Assembly (NCBI GenBank): GCA_949361645.1
Contig: OX442418.1
Location: 342,501 to 406,500, forward strand
DNA: 64,000 nt
Direction of reading: 5' to 3'
Origin: Spongilla lacustris
Lineage: Eukaryota; Porifera; Demospongiae; Spongillida; Spongillidae
Below are positions 33,301-44,168 of the stretch, in pieces. How positions within the stretch are numbered: the first letter of the stretch is position 1; each line of letters begins with the position of its first letter. Below the pieces are notes generated by a model that saw only the letters and a program-made list of their open reading frames with translations, searched no databases and was not told the DNA's origin. Both the position numbers and the translations under genes were made by a program.

Positions 33301-34522
33301 GTCATGTTTCCCTGCATGCAATAGTAGTTGCTAACTAAAGACACAAGTTAATAATTAAATCATGACTGACCACATCTCTGTCCAAAGCTACCACAAGCAT
33401 CCCTCGTGTTGTCCCGTTATAGATGTTATTTGTTGTGATAACAGTGGCTCCAACTTTCTGTGTGTACTGAACTGTGACCTTCGCCAGGTTCATGCTCGAA
33501 GACACAGTAATGTTTCCTGTTGGGAATCAAAGCATCCGTGCAGAATACGTTTAGCACATGCGTGAGTGGTGAATGACAGTTTGCTGGAGGACCTAACGCT
33601 TCGGTGGAATATTATTTTCCTTGAACAAGAAAAAGAAGAAAAAATGACCTCGCACACCCTTGCCATTTTCACCCTACATCCTAGGGGTGGGATATAATAT
33701 ATCTGCACTACAGGAGTAATGGTTTCCCAACCTGAATATAGAGGAAATGGCGTCCTCTGCCAATTAAGTTCTAAATTTAAATTGACATCAACATTACAAA
33801 AGTATTTGCAAACATATCATGCTTTCTGATCTGGGGGGGAGGGGGGGAGTAGGGGGAGTAGGGGGGGGGGGGGGATAAACAGCTTCCTCAAAGGGGATAG
33901 AATACTTATGTTTTATGCTGATGGAACTGTTCCGTTGTTATTTTGGTCAAAAACAAACGCATACTCATTACGTGATGCATACTTTTTATACCTGCACTTT
34001 AGTATGTGTTTGCTTTGTGATGTAAATAAACCATAACACAGGCTAGTGCAGTAGCCCTTGCATGCAGGTACGATAGTCGGTGAATAGCGAGTTTGGATTC
34101 TAGTCTAGTCCTCCTCCAAGCCAGTAGTGGTGGCTGAGATGTATGGCTGGCTGAATATGACCCCTGATACATTACATCGCGCCTTGCAGAGCCAGCCTGG
34201 CTGGTCATCCTGACTGCTTTCGTTTTTTGTACATTATATATGCATAATAATTGCCTATGACACAGGTTGCCACGTTCCTTCTCAAGGCAATCATTCGCCA
34301 GTAAAGACCTATATGCCGCAATACCATACACAGTCTATAGCAGTAATGCTAGTACTGGCTAACCTGTTTGAGCAGCTGCAGCAATAATACCTGAGGTTTG
34401 GATAAAACAGTTATTAAACATTTTAGCATAAGACACTCCATGAATGTCAGTGGCCATCATCAAAACCCATGCAGCCCTTTCCACCATTTGGTGCGTGACC
34501 CTCTTAGACATATTAGTGTATG
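25697..34522 (-). CDS. Adhesion GPCR: ILEI-like domain, six FN3, HRM, GAIN/GPS, 7TM
   Basis: Exons chain in phase from 34364-34522 through 33371-33516, 33195-33311, 33052-33115, 32837-32974 (ILEI/FAM3-like: FINSIPDGEILCFAI, LQQLGSQYIG, FWNFVVVKGGKVIGE), then 31501-31794, 31184-31444, 30835-31125, 29843-30175, 29553-29781, 29281-29500, 29056-29227 (six FN3), 28549-28997 (three exons, SEA-like size, unassigned), 28256-28485 (HRM: GTYSWPEAAIGQ, CNGDLTW), 28021-28179 and 27100-27990 (GAIN; internal borders not resolved), 26982-27097 (GPS: CQCFHLTNFAIL, cleavage expected between L and T), then 7TM in 26786-26922, 26450-26712, 26335-26387 and 25697-26284 (GLTWIFGALT, VANSLQGFFIFIFF). The tail is short and charged. 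The true N terminus and signal peptide are not found; the exon at 34522 may be internal or start at ATG 34511. Family knowledge predicts tethered-agonist signalling; the ligand is unknown. Confidence 0.88.
30303..30338. repeat. (CA)n microsatellite
   Basis: An 18-unit CA run in the intron between FN3 domains 3 and 4 of the adhesion GPCR. Confidence 0.95.
31886..31910. repeat. Poly(G) run of about 24 bp
   Basis: An uninterrupted G run in the intron joining the ILEI-like exons to the first FN3 exon of the adhesion GPCR. The rest of that intron, 31911-32510, holds short plus-strand frames without recognisable similarity. Confidence 0.9.
32511..32651. mobile_element. 141-bp foldback MITE
   Basis: Terminal inverted repeats are CTAAATGCCATCATACACT at the left and AGTGTATGATGGCCTTTAG at the right. 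Complementarity continues inward (GCAACTCAAATGA against TCATTTGAGTTGC). It is intronic in the adhesion GPCR and has no coding capacity. Confidence 0.85.
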
Positions 34523-34672
34523 CTGCGAGGAATACATAGAAATGCTATGCAATTACTGAGTGCGATTCAACGTGACTTCATAGTACAATCTAATATGGAT
34601 TGCGCGCTTATTTGATGTATAAGATATACAAAGCATTCTTTCTGAAAGTTACTAGTAGCGGTATATATATAG

Positions 34673-35492
34673 CAGGCGCTGATCCAGGAATTTAGGAGGG
34701 GGGGTGGCTGGACCCGGGGTGGTAAAAGGGGGTGGGTGTGGGAGGGGGATGTGTCCCCTCCCGCGCGAAGTGCGGAAGTTTTTTTTACTTACTGGCGGTA
34801 GATATCTTATGCATGAAAAAGTGTTTTCTTTAGGACAGGTGCACTCATCGTATCAGATTTTTCACTGAGTTCATTTTGCCTGCTTTCCGTCAAAGATGTT
34901 GAAGTGCAAGTCCTTATTGGTCTTTTTCAAGTTCAACTCGGAAAGTGAAAAACTCAAAGGTCCTGATCACAGCGAGCCATCAGTATCTGGCCTACCAGTT
35001 ACTTGTGTATCCTACGAGTCCGAATCTATGGATGATGATGATCCCGATACAGATTCTGATCTGGGAGCAGTATACATGTATATCTCAATCAGCATCTAAA
35101 TGACGGGTGTAAAACCTCCTCGGCTGAACATCCTAACACTGATCATGCACACATGAGGAGAAGTCAGAGGAATAGGATCCTGCTCAGGATGTCTGTACAA
35201 GATACAATCTGACAGTCAAGAACATGAAATGATAATGAAAGATATCAGTACTGATATCTGAGCAAGACAGGCTTGCAGATGCTGTTTTTAATTTTAAAAT
35301 ACTGTATGGTTTAGTGTTGCTGGAGTAAGGAAAAGGAAACAGGCTAAATTTCAGAGACGTTGGCTTCAAGATTATAAATGGCTCTAACATGAAGGATGTC
35401 TCAAGAAGGTATCAATACTGTGGCTGTCAATTCACAAATCCTGTAGGATTTAGCTTGGAATATTTTTCATGGTCTTTAGACCCCTTAGACCA

Positions 35493-35523
<31 letters not shown>

Positions 35524-37009
35524 GGCCCGACGCGATGGAATGGTGCGCACAAGAAGTAAGCGATCAAAAGAAGATAGTTTACCTCAGGAAACAGGTAGAG
35601 CTAAATCAAGTAGGTATATAATACTATTAAAGGTAAAACTTGTGTGTCGTTTAGACCAGAATACGGTCACAATGGCTTGGCGTAGAGTTTCTATTCGCTA
35701 TCTTTATCCACGTTGACTTCTATACATGTATCATGTTAATCAATTCGAATATTGCGCTTGCTAGCTATCAATATTGAATACACTTTCAAAGTATGCTTAT
35801 TTTCAGATCATGCTAAATGAACGCAAAAGTGAAAAAGCGGCTGGGGCTTCGCCGCAGGCCCCACTGGGGGAGCTTACAGCGCTCCCCCAGACCCCCTAGC
35901 TGTTACGGGAGGGGGCACGCCCCCTCCAGTACCCACCCCCGCTTGTGAATATAGTTATTAGACCCCCCCTTCCAGAAATCCTGGATCCGCCGCTGTGGTG
36001 AGTACACAAAAGCACCTAAACTACTCTTTTCGCTTTGAGTCAGAAACTAAATGCATGGTAGGCACCAAGCAATGCAAAGAATTTTAGATTGAATTTTGAA
36101 GTTTTCCTTATTTAGGAGTATCAATCATTCACACAAATGCACCATACAAAGTTGTGTAGTGAATCTAGTTGGGCGTGGCCCGCCCTTCGCGTATTGGCGG
36201 AAGGTCGGGTTGCAAAGATTTGTTCTGGAGTGTTATGTAATATCGTTGTGAAATCTTATGTTATGGGTAGTGAGCGTTGATAATGCGGTTTGTGTGTCTG
36301 CAGAGCAGCTGCTCAAGATAGTAGCAGGGCAGCGCAACTCATTAGCTGCCTCTGTAACACATTCGCAAACAAAAGCAATGTTTGTCCGCTCCATGAAAAT
36401 TCATATACATGTAAGTTAAATCAAGGAAATGGAGGGAACTGCTGCCTATCATTACCTCACATCAGCCGCTACTTGGGTGATAATGGGACCCACTTGAACG
36501 CTGCAATCCGATTGGACTGCAATCCCCGTTGCAGCAGAACAAATCCAGGTATAGGCTTGCAACCCGACCTTCCGCCAATACGCGAAGGGCGGGCCACGCC
36601 CAACTATAGTGAATCAGTGTTGTACACATGTACGAGTAAATCACAACTTTCATATGATGTTTTTGTGTAAATGATTTACATATTTGGTAACTTAGTATTA
36701 TCATGCAGTTTTAAAATGTGCACTGGCAACTATATGCTTACATTGATTTTTCTTTTGTGCTATGTACTAGTCATTCATGTATCAAAATAAACATCTGATC
36801 ACACAAAAAAACAAACAAAGCGTCATCATCTTTTTTTCGCCCCTAAATGGAAGCTGTTGAACAGAAAAGCTATTAGCCCTCAAACAGAAATTGCTGATAG
36901 TTCTCAATCAGTATTTTAGTATTCGTAAATAATTATTTGAGGAAGGGGGGGGGGGGGGGGTGGGGGGGGGGGGCTAGCCACCCTATCCACCCTCTCTGGA
37001 TCAGCCCCT
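34673..37009. mobile_element. 2.3-kb TIR transposon, non-autonomous, with nested insertions
   Basis: The left end CAGGCGCTGATCCAGG and right end CTGGATCAGCCCCTG are imperfect inverted repeats, and both flanks carry TATAG (34668-34672 and 37010-37014), a likely 5-bp target duplication. The interior includes a second terminus of the same style ending CCTGGATCCGCCGCTG at 35995, a long poly(C) run near 35493-35521, and the MITE at 36166-36606. Sequence around 35560-35940 is the inverted copy of part of 51540-51930, so this belongs to the same family as the element in the ROCO gene. No intact transposase was seen. Confidence 0.7.
36166..36606. mobile_element. 441-bp MITE with 9-bp target duplication
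   Basis: Terminal inverted repeats begin TAGTTGGGCGTGGCCCGCCC and extend about 50 bp with near-perfect complementarity. The flanks carry TAGTGAATC at 36157-36165 and 36607-36615. A 9-bp duplication suggests a Mutator-like origin by known superfamily habits. The element is nested in the 34673-37009 transposon and is therefore younger than it. Confidence 0.85.
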
Positions 37010-37747
37010 GTATAGGATTTGAAGGGAACGGTGGTATAAAAAGGAAGGGAAAATGGTGTTTTGCGCAGTATTAGCTTAAGCTTACTTTCACAATTGATTG
37101 TTTACGTACACTTTGTTTGATCTTTAAAAGCATAACGTCGAAAGTTACACTGCATGGTCTTCTTAGACGGTGGTCGGATATATAGGCAAAGTGGTGACCC
37201 GTAATGAAAATGTTCCAAAATAGTGAGGTTCCCAAAGGCGTTTCCGCACTAGCAAGGCTAACAGGCAAACCGGATGAATCTGCATTAGGTTCAATGCGCA
37301 TTAAAATTAATAATTTTGTATATTTAGTTATTAAAACAGGCGTACGTACGTACGTACATGTAATGGTCATAAGAGAAATACTAAATATAGTACATGTACA
37401 ACGATGTTATACCCACATCAGGCCACATGTACATTGCCCATATGCACACCTATGATTACTCTATTCAGCTAGCTGGCACCTAACATCAGCGGCTCTCAGT
37501 AGCATGCAGTGAGCAGTACCGCCATGCATCATGATGCATGCATGCATTGAAGTGCGCACGCAACTGAATCGCAAAGCAGAACTAATTATAGTATCAATGT
37601 CACGCTGCACGCAGTTTTTGTATAATTTACGTATGCAAATTGAAATTCTGGGTCTCCGATGGGGGACCCCTTGCTAGGCGGAAGGTGCCGCTCCCACATG
37701 TACAATCTGCGTGTCGCGCCTTAACTTATTCATCCCTAGTTTTCAGC

Positions 37748-37775
37748 TCCCCCCCCCCCCCCCCCCCCCCCCCCG
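37748..37775. repeat. Poly(C) run of about 28 bp
   Basis: An uninterrupted C run in intergenic sequence. The surrounding 37010-37880 shows no gene I can support; a 99-residue minus-strand frame at 37071-37370 has no recognisable similarity. Confidence 0.9.
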
Positions 37776-37881
37776 TTTAGAAAAATCTTGGGTTCGCCAC
37801 CGTTTCGTTTTATAAATCAACGGTTACATCGCTGGACTACCGCCGAGCACCCTCCTCTCCATATTCAGGCTTAATACTTAC

Positions 37882-37983
37882 CCGTTGCAATGAATGTGAT
37901 AATACATCTACGGTACATCCTGGCTTCACCCAGTTGGGTATCCAGTCTCCAAATACAACTGGCTCAACTTTACAAGGCACGCA
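37882..37983 (-). CDS. Orphan candidate exon (34 codons)
   Basis: The frame CVPCKVEPVVFGDWIPNW then VKPGCTVDVL is bounded by TTTAAG (acceptor) and CGG|GTAAGT (strong donor). It is phase 0 at both ends. Cys and Trp spacing look like a small extracellular module that I cannot name. It lies on the same strand upstream of the adhesion GPCR, but its phase does not fit the exon at 34522, so at least one further exon would be needed. It could also be an unrelated gene or chance. Confidence 0.35.
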
Positions 37984-38383
37984 CTTAAATATCTGCGCAT
38001 GCATGCACGTATAACAATTAATAACTTGATTTTAAAAATAATGTCCTGCACTAGCAGTAGACTGATGGGATTAGTTCGAGGAAGGGGAGGGAATAGTGTG
38101 AGAAAGGGAAGGATGATGGGAAGGGTGATAGTTTATAGAAGGGGAGGTGATCGTGTGAGGATGGGAAGGGTGATAGTGTGCCGGAGGAAGAGGAGGTGAT
38201 AGTGTGAGGAAGAGTATTTGCTTGCTATACGTAACAGATTGATATTTATTAACTGTCATTGTTATAAACATAATAATATTGATTATGTGCATAGCACAAT
38301 TCGGGACTTTCAATTCATCTACAAGTGGATCTAATTCAACACAGAGCGATAACATGAATTCAATCATTAATTCACATTATCTT

Positions 38384-39276
38384 TGTCATATTCCCTACTC
38401 TGCTGCTTGGTGCAACTGTTCTGGTATTATTGTGCATCTTAATGAGGTCTTCAAGCAATTGGCATATCTCTATCTTCTACTCTGCCCTTGCTGTGGTTTG
38501 CATGACTGCAGTACTGGGTTATGGTATACCTTGGGACGTTAGCCTTCTCACACGTAATGTAGTTTTGGTCAACTGTACTGCCCCAGCAGGTGCAGTTGAA
38601 TTGGTGGTGTATTTTGGCTTCCACAGCCTCTTAGCGATCATTACTGCAAAGATTTCGGTCTTCCAATTTATAATTGTGAGATATGGAATTAAAGAATGCA
38701 GTCACAGCAAAGAAAGTAACCTTTTCCATTGTATTAGCTGTGGTGGTGAGTTTTGGTTTTAATTGGATCTGGTGGAATGGAACATGGACTGGGATGGTAG
38801 GATCTCATTGCAACCTTGACCAAATACAAGGAACCGTCAATAAATTGATTTGGATGTTTAGCCTGTACAGTTCTACAGTAACATTGGTCATATTATTTTC
38901 TATACTCACCTGTGTGACAGTTAAAAGAGGAGTGATAAAGGAAAATCACTATATTGTAACATCTGTTGTGACTACCAACATTGTCAGCATTTCAGTGCAT
39001 TTGATTTTTCGAATCATTGCTCTCGTGATGTACTTCTCTGCTCAGGCTTCACCACAGGACCGTATGTGGGCCATCATTGCTCTTGTGATGTACTTCTCTG
39101 CTGTGGCTTATGCACCACAGGACCAGCTTGGTATGTGGACCATCATTGCTCGGTACATCAACGAGATCACCTATATAGCTTACCTCATTGCTATCACCTT
39201 TATGCACAAGGGACTGTGTGATAGGTTTTTAACCGGCTTGAAAATGCCATGCTGCAAGAATGGATCAAAGTACTAA
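38384..39276 (+). pseudogene. Seven-transmembrane receptor relic, frameshifted
   Basis: Seven hydrophobic segments can be read in order: IIFVIFPTLLLGATVLVLLC (TM1), ISIFYSALAVVCMTAVLGYG (TM2), ELVVYFGFHSLLAIITAKIS (TM3), VTFSIVLAVVVSFGFNWIWW (TM4), LIWMFSLYSSTVTLVILFSI (TM5), SVVTTNIVSISVHLIFRIIA (TM6) and EITYIAYLIAITFM (TM7). TM1-TM3 and TM4-TM7 lie in different frames; the shift is at about 38680, just before MELKNAVTAKKVTF. There is also an internal ~60-bp tandem duplication after TM6 (IIALVMYFSA twice, 39015-39135). No start or upstream exon was recognised. It is a pseudogene, or an intact gene with a sequence error. Receptor class uncertain. Confidence 0.6.
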
Positions 39277-39699
39277 TACCTTGCCATGCTGCAAGAATGG
39301 TTGAAGCACTAATGCTGAATTTAATCATTGCAATGCATTTTCAATTGCGCTTTTCATATTAAATTTTAGTTATTAAACATATTGTTATCAAAACCGATGA
39401 TCCTCAAAGATCTGCATATGTTACAAGTACACGGTACATGTAGAGGTAGATGCACTCTTATTTAATTGTGCACGTTAGCATTGTGTATGCAGTAAAAGTT
39501 TTACTGATGCACAACAAGAACACACATTGCTACATAAACACTTGGCAAGTTCCAACAAACATCCATGAAAGCATATCATGGACAAAGCACTACCATTCAC
39601 ATATAGGGTAATATAAATGTCAGATGAGATTACATTAGCTGAACGCCTGGACTGCATGGCAAACCTTTTTGCATTGCAAATTTTTTAACAACCACTGGA

Positions 39700-39845
39700 C
39701 ACAAACTTCACAACTAAGGGCCTCTGGACCCCACCTACCACACACTTCACAACTAAGGGCCTCTGGACCCCACCTACCACACATGCACTTCACCACTAAG
39801 GGCCTCTGGACCCCACCTACCACACACTTCACCACTAAGAGGATG
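39700..39845. repeat. ~38-bp minisatellite, 4 copies
   Basis: Units contain CACTTCACAACTAAGGGCCT and CTGGACCCCACCTACC. It follows the 7TM relic and shows no coding sign. Confidence 0.9.
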
Positions 39846-39904
39846 CACAACCCACTTTCCGGGCATATCACAGTGCCAAACTTACTTAGACCAATTAGGC
39901 ACCA

Positions 39905-40035
39905 AAACATCAGTAGGATGAGCTCCTACACCAGTAGGATGAGCTCCTACACCAGTAGGATGAGCTCCTACACCAGTAGGATGAGCTCCTACACCAGTAG
40001 GATGAGCTCCTACACCAGTAGGATGAGCTCCTACA
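39905..40035. repeat. 21-bp minisatellite, 6 copies
   Basis: The unit is CAGTAGGATGAGCTCCTACA plus C; it contains the palindromic core TAGGA...TCCTA. A poly(G) run of about 27 bp follows at 40183-40208. From 40210 to 41341 I see nothing recognisable. Confidence 0.9.
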
Positions 40036-40176
40036 TCATTGGAGCTCAAACCACCTCCTCTTTTGATGTGAGATGACTTAAGGAGCAAGACTTGCACCAA
40101 AGGTATCAAACTCCAGCCACCACCTTAATAACTTGGCCCACTCAACAGAAGGGACCACTGTTAGCTAGAAGGCTGC

Positions 40177-40207
<31 letters not shown>

Positions 40208-41341
40208 GAGGAAAAGTGGGGAGATGACACTGACAGGAGGCAAGCTGTGAAGAAGGACTTCAGCAGAGATTGGAAGATGTTCTATCGACATGGCTGTCTT
40301 CTGAGGGAGTACATCAGGCAAGGACACACTTCTACAGGGATGAGTTGAAGGTGATATGAGATGCTGTGCCTGCAAACCTCAGGCTACATTTTGATCACTC
40401 ATGTATAAGTTTGTACAGTATGAGTCAGTGTAAGCATCACTCTAATGGCCAACTGGGATGTCTATATATCCACACCCCATTTTTGTTAGGGTTAACCCTG
40501 CTCTGATATCCTGCACAATGCAATAAATGGCATGTTTTGGTCAGCATTGCTGAGGGAGCTTGCGGTGACTGAAAAGCTCAATCTTTGGGAATACTTCTAA
40601 GTGTTTGTATTACTGAAGCAAAGACCAAAGCAGCAAAACTTATGGAAATGAAGGCCAGAAAAAAAAAGATAATTGTATGACATTAGTTGTCCCAGGAGAT
40701 GGGAGAATACTTCTGAAATAACAAATATTGCATCAGCTCTGCCAATGTGGTAAGTTAAAAGCCATTATTAAGAATGACCACGGCATGTACCCCCCACAGA
40801 CATGCATTTAGGTGTTTTGAAACAATGTATCATGTGTTTATCTGTATGGCCTGCATTTTTAATAACAATGCTATTTTCTGTTAGGATACATGATATTATT
40901 AATAGACTCATCAGTTTAGTGCAGTGAGTTATGTATTTTCATTGTTTGACTGGTTTTCAAATCTGATTTGTTAGTTACAGGTGCAGCTTTAAATTAATAT
41001 GTACCTTACATCTTTATAACATGCACAAATAAAGAGTGCATCTCAATCTACAAGTATGTAGCACTTGTGACATTGGAAGCTAATTATTGTGTGTGTTATG
41101 GGCAATATTGGACTTGCATTGCTTACAAGTATTCTGGTATTCATAATAATTTCTAATAATACACATAACATTATAAATGTAATTGCCTGATCACATGTGG
41201 GGATGCATTTCTGTGTCAAGTGTTCCACATTACATATACATATTGCTGCAGCAAACTACCATCTTTATGGAGGTGAAGGGATTATTAACCATGCCGGTAA
41301 ATGATGTGCTTCATTGGAAGGGAGTCAGCTTATGATAGATG

Positions 41342-42640
41342 CTGACATCTTATAAATATGGCATCAATTGTACACTGTTGTGGTCTATCCTTGTGTCCAC
41401 TTGTACCTGTGAGTAGGGATGATGATAGTGTGAATGTTTTGGCCACAGGCACTCAATTAACTCCTTATCGTAGCGTTAGTTTACACCACACTTATCTTAC
41501 TCACCACACCTCTAGTTCTGATAAGATGGTCAAGGAGCTGAAGGAACGTCTCCTGAAGGCCAAAGGCAACCCTTCCTTCATAGAGGGGGTGCAGGACATC
41601 AATGTGCTGTGTGGTGTGCTCAAGGACTTCCTGAGATGTCTGAGAGAGCCTCTCCTTACCTTCAGGATGCATGCTGCCTTCATGCAAGCCGCTGGTAAGG
41701 AGACATTGGACCACCTTGCACCACTCACTCAGCCTGCTCCTATGTTTGACACAGACAGTGACACAGAGGAGAACGGTTTGGCTTCTACACTAGAGGCCAT
41801 AGCTGAGCTGCCATCAGTGAACAAAGATACACTTGCCTTCATCATCCTCCATTTGCAGAAGTATGCTGGCTGCTCTAATTAGAGCACATGCACAATCAAA
41901 TGTTCCTCTATGGCTGCAGGGTTGCCTCCCACAGTGAGGCTAACAAGATGCCCACAGCCAGTCTGGCCAAAGTGTTTGGACCCACTATTGTTGGCCATGC
42001 TTGTGCAAATCCAGAGCCTTCAGACATGTGGAAGGACACACAGCTACAGCCAAAGGCAGCTTATTGAACCATCTGTGCAGCTCTCATTACCCCCTCCCCT
42101 CCCCCCCAGGTGCTGCAGCGTTTGATGGGCATCTCAGGGGACTACTGGCGCCAGTACTTGTCTTCTGTGGACAATCCAGATCCCCAGTCCCCAGCCCCGT
42201 CAGCTCATTCCAGTCCTGGTATGGGTTCTCCCTCCACACCAGAGCAACGTCCAAGTAAGCATAGGGGGGGCGTGTACCACCTGCATCATGTGATACTGCC
42301 CCTCCTACCTCCAGTCCCTGAGAGTCCCTTCCTTGGGTCCTGCCAGTCTCCAAGGATGCAGCCAATAAGAACTCCTGTTCCTGCCCAGTGAGTGATCTGC
42401 ATCCATATATGGTAGTTGAAATTTACTGGGTGCTCATGTACAGATGGTCTGCTTCTAAGCCTAAGAGGACTGGAACGTTCTTTGCCCCTCCAAACTGAGT
42501 ACCTGCCCTTCAATGTTACATGTATTAATGTCTGTGACATATTTCATATTTGTACTTGTATGACATAGAGATAAAGTACCAGTTCTTTTCATAACAGATG
42601 ATGTCATAATTACTGTAGGAGGTGATGTCATAATACATAA
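41342..42640 (+). pseudogene. Internally deleted duplicate of the RACGAP1 3' half
   Basis: 41342-41470 matches RACGAP1 intron 7 (about 16449-16565), then jumps to sequence matching 19020-20145. The copy therefore lacks exons 1-14, including the coiled coil, C1 domain and the arginine-finger exon, but keeps exons 15-20 and the normal stop at 42496-42498. Identity is very high by eye (for example D to E in SDTEENG and A to P in HLAPLTQ). Without the arginine finger it could not act as a GAP. A 174-residue frame at 41358-41882 runs from the fused intron into the GAP region and might be translated, but there is no promoter evidence. Confidence 0.9.
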
Positions 42641-43339
42641 TAATATCATGCACATCAGGGGGCCAGCTACTGAAGTCTGCATGTATTATATAACACTTGG
42701 TGTGCTAAAATCTAACATGTAGCATTTCTGTGGGTACATGGGCCACAAGACCTAATCATCAGAGAAACACCTATAATGAAATACTCACCATCAAGTCACA
42801 TCAGTTCTATCAACTTTTTGCATGACATTGTCCAATCTTTATCTTGTTCATAACTAATCATCTTGTATGTATCATAAAGAAGTGTTTTAAAGAGCTCTGT
42901 AACATTAACCACATATGAACTTGACATTTTGACCATTTTTGGCTGCATTATATAAACCAGGGGGCGTTTCTATTTTAATAATCGAGATTAAGTACAAGCA
43001 AACATGCCAATGTATAAAGTATGTGCTTGTTTTGGTGTGTGTATTGTTAAGTACCATTATGCTCATTACAAACTAAACTTTCAACTTTAATTTGGTTTTT
43101 TAAAAAAATAACCTCACAAATTTTATATAGGTACCATCCTCTGACTATGAGCGATCAGAAAAAGCAAGTTACGCGGAGACCTCTGTGAGATATAGGGCCA
43201 AATAGGACCAACCAAACAAATGTGTTTGTATCGTACTGTAAGTGCTACTATTTAGATAATAACTGTTTATGTAAACAATAGCGCTTGCAGTGTAAACTAT
43301 ATTAGTCGATAGAACTGACTGACTTGACCCATCTCTAAT
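42641..43339. other. Intergenic, nothing recognised
   Basis: AT-rich unique sequence after the end of RACGAP1 homology. No exon, repeat or RNA gene was seen. Confidence 0.6.
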
Positions 43340-43935
43340 CATAGTACACACCTCCATACACACACATGTACACACCTCCATACAAAAGCACACACATGTA
43401 CACACCTCCATACATAAGCACACACATGTACACACCTCCACACATAAGCACACACATATACACACCTCCTTACATAAACACACACATGTACACACCTCCA
43501 TACATAAGCACACATGTACACACCTCCATACATAAGCACACACATGTACACACCTCCATACATAAGCACACACATGTACACACCTCCTTACATAAGCACA
43601 TACATGTACACACCTCCATACATAAGCACACATATGTACACACCTCCATACATAAGCACACACATGTACACACCTCCATACTTAAGCACACACATGTACA
43701 CACCTCCATACATAAGCACACACATGTACACACCTCCATACATAAGCACACACATGTACACACCACCATACATAAGCACACACATGTACACACCTCCATA
43801 CATAAGCACACACATGTACACACCTCCATACATAAGCACACACCTGTACACACCTCCATACATAAGCACACCTCCATACATAAACACACACATGTACACA
43901 CCTCCACACATAAGCACACACACCTCCTCACACAT
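43340..43935. repeat. 30-bp minisatellite, about 19 copies (copy B)
   Basis: It belongs to the same unit family as 20185-20640 (CCTCCATACATAAGCACACA plus CATGTACACA), with occasional 16- or 28-bp short units. It sits between the RACGAP1 fragment and the ROCO gene, as in copy A. Confidence 0.95.
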
Positions 43936-44168
43936 AAGTAAAAGCTTAAGGTGAAGAACTAAGCCACATCTATGGTCTGAGGTGGAATGTTGCTGAGACA
44001 CAAGCTAGCTAAAAGGCATCACTACTGTCCTCTACAGTTTAGATCTGCCATGCCTGGTTCTTGGGAAGACCACACCCACTGGCTTCATTACCACACAGTT
44101 GGATGCCATAGTCAAATCTCCATCAAACAGAACACATGTATAAATAAATGCACACACAGAACACACAG

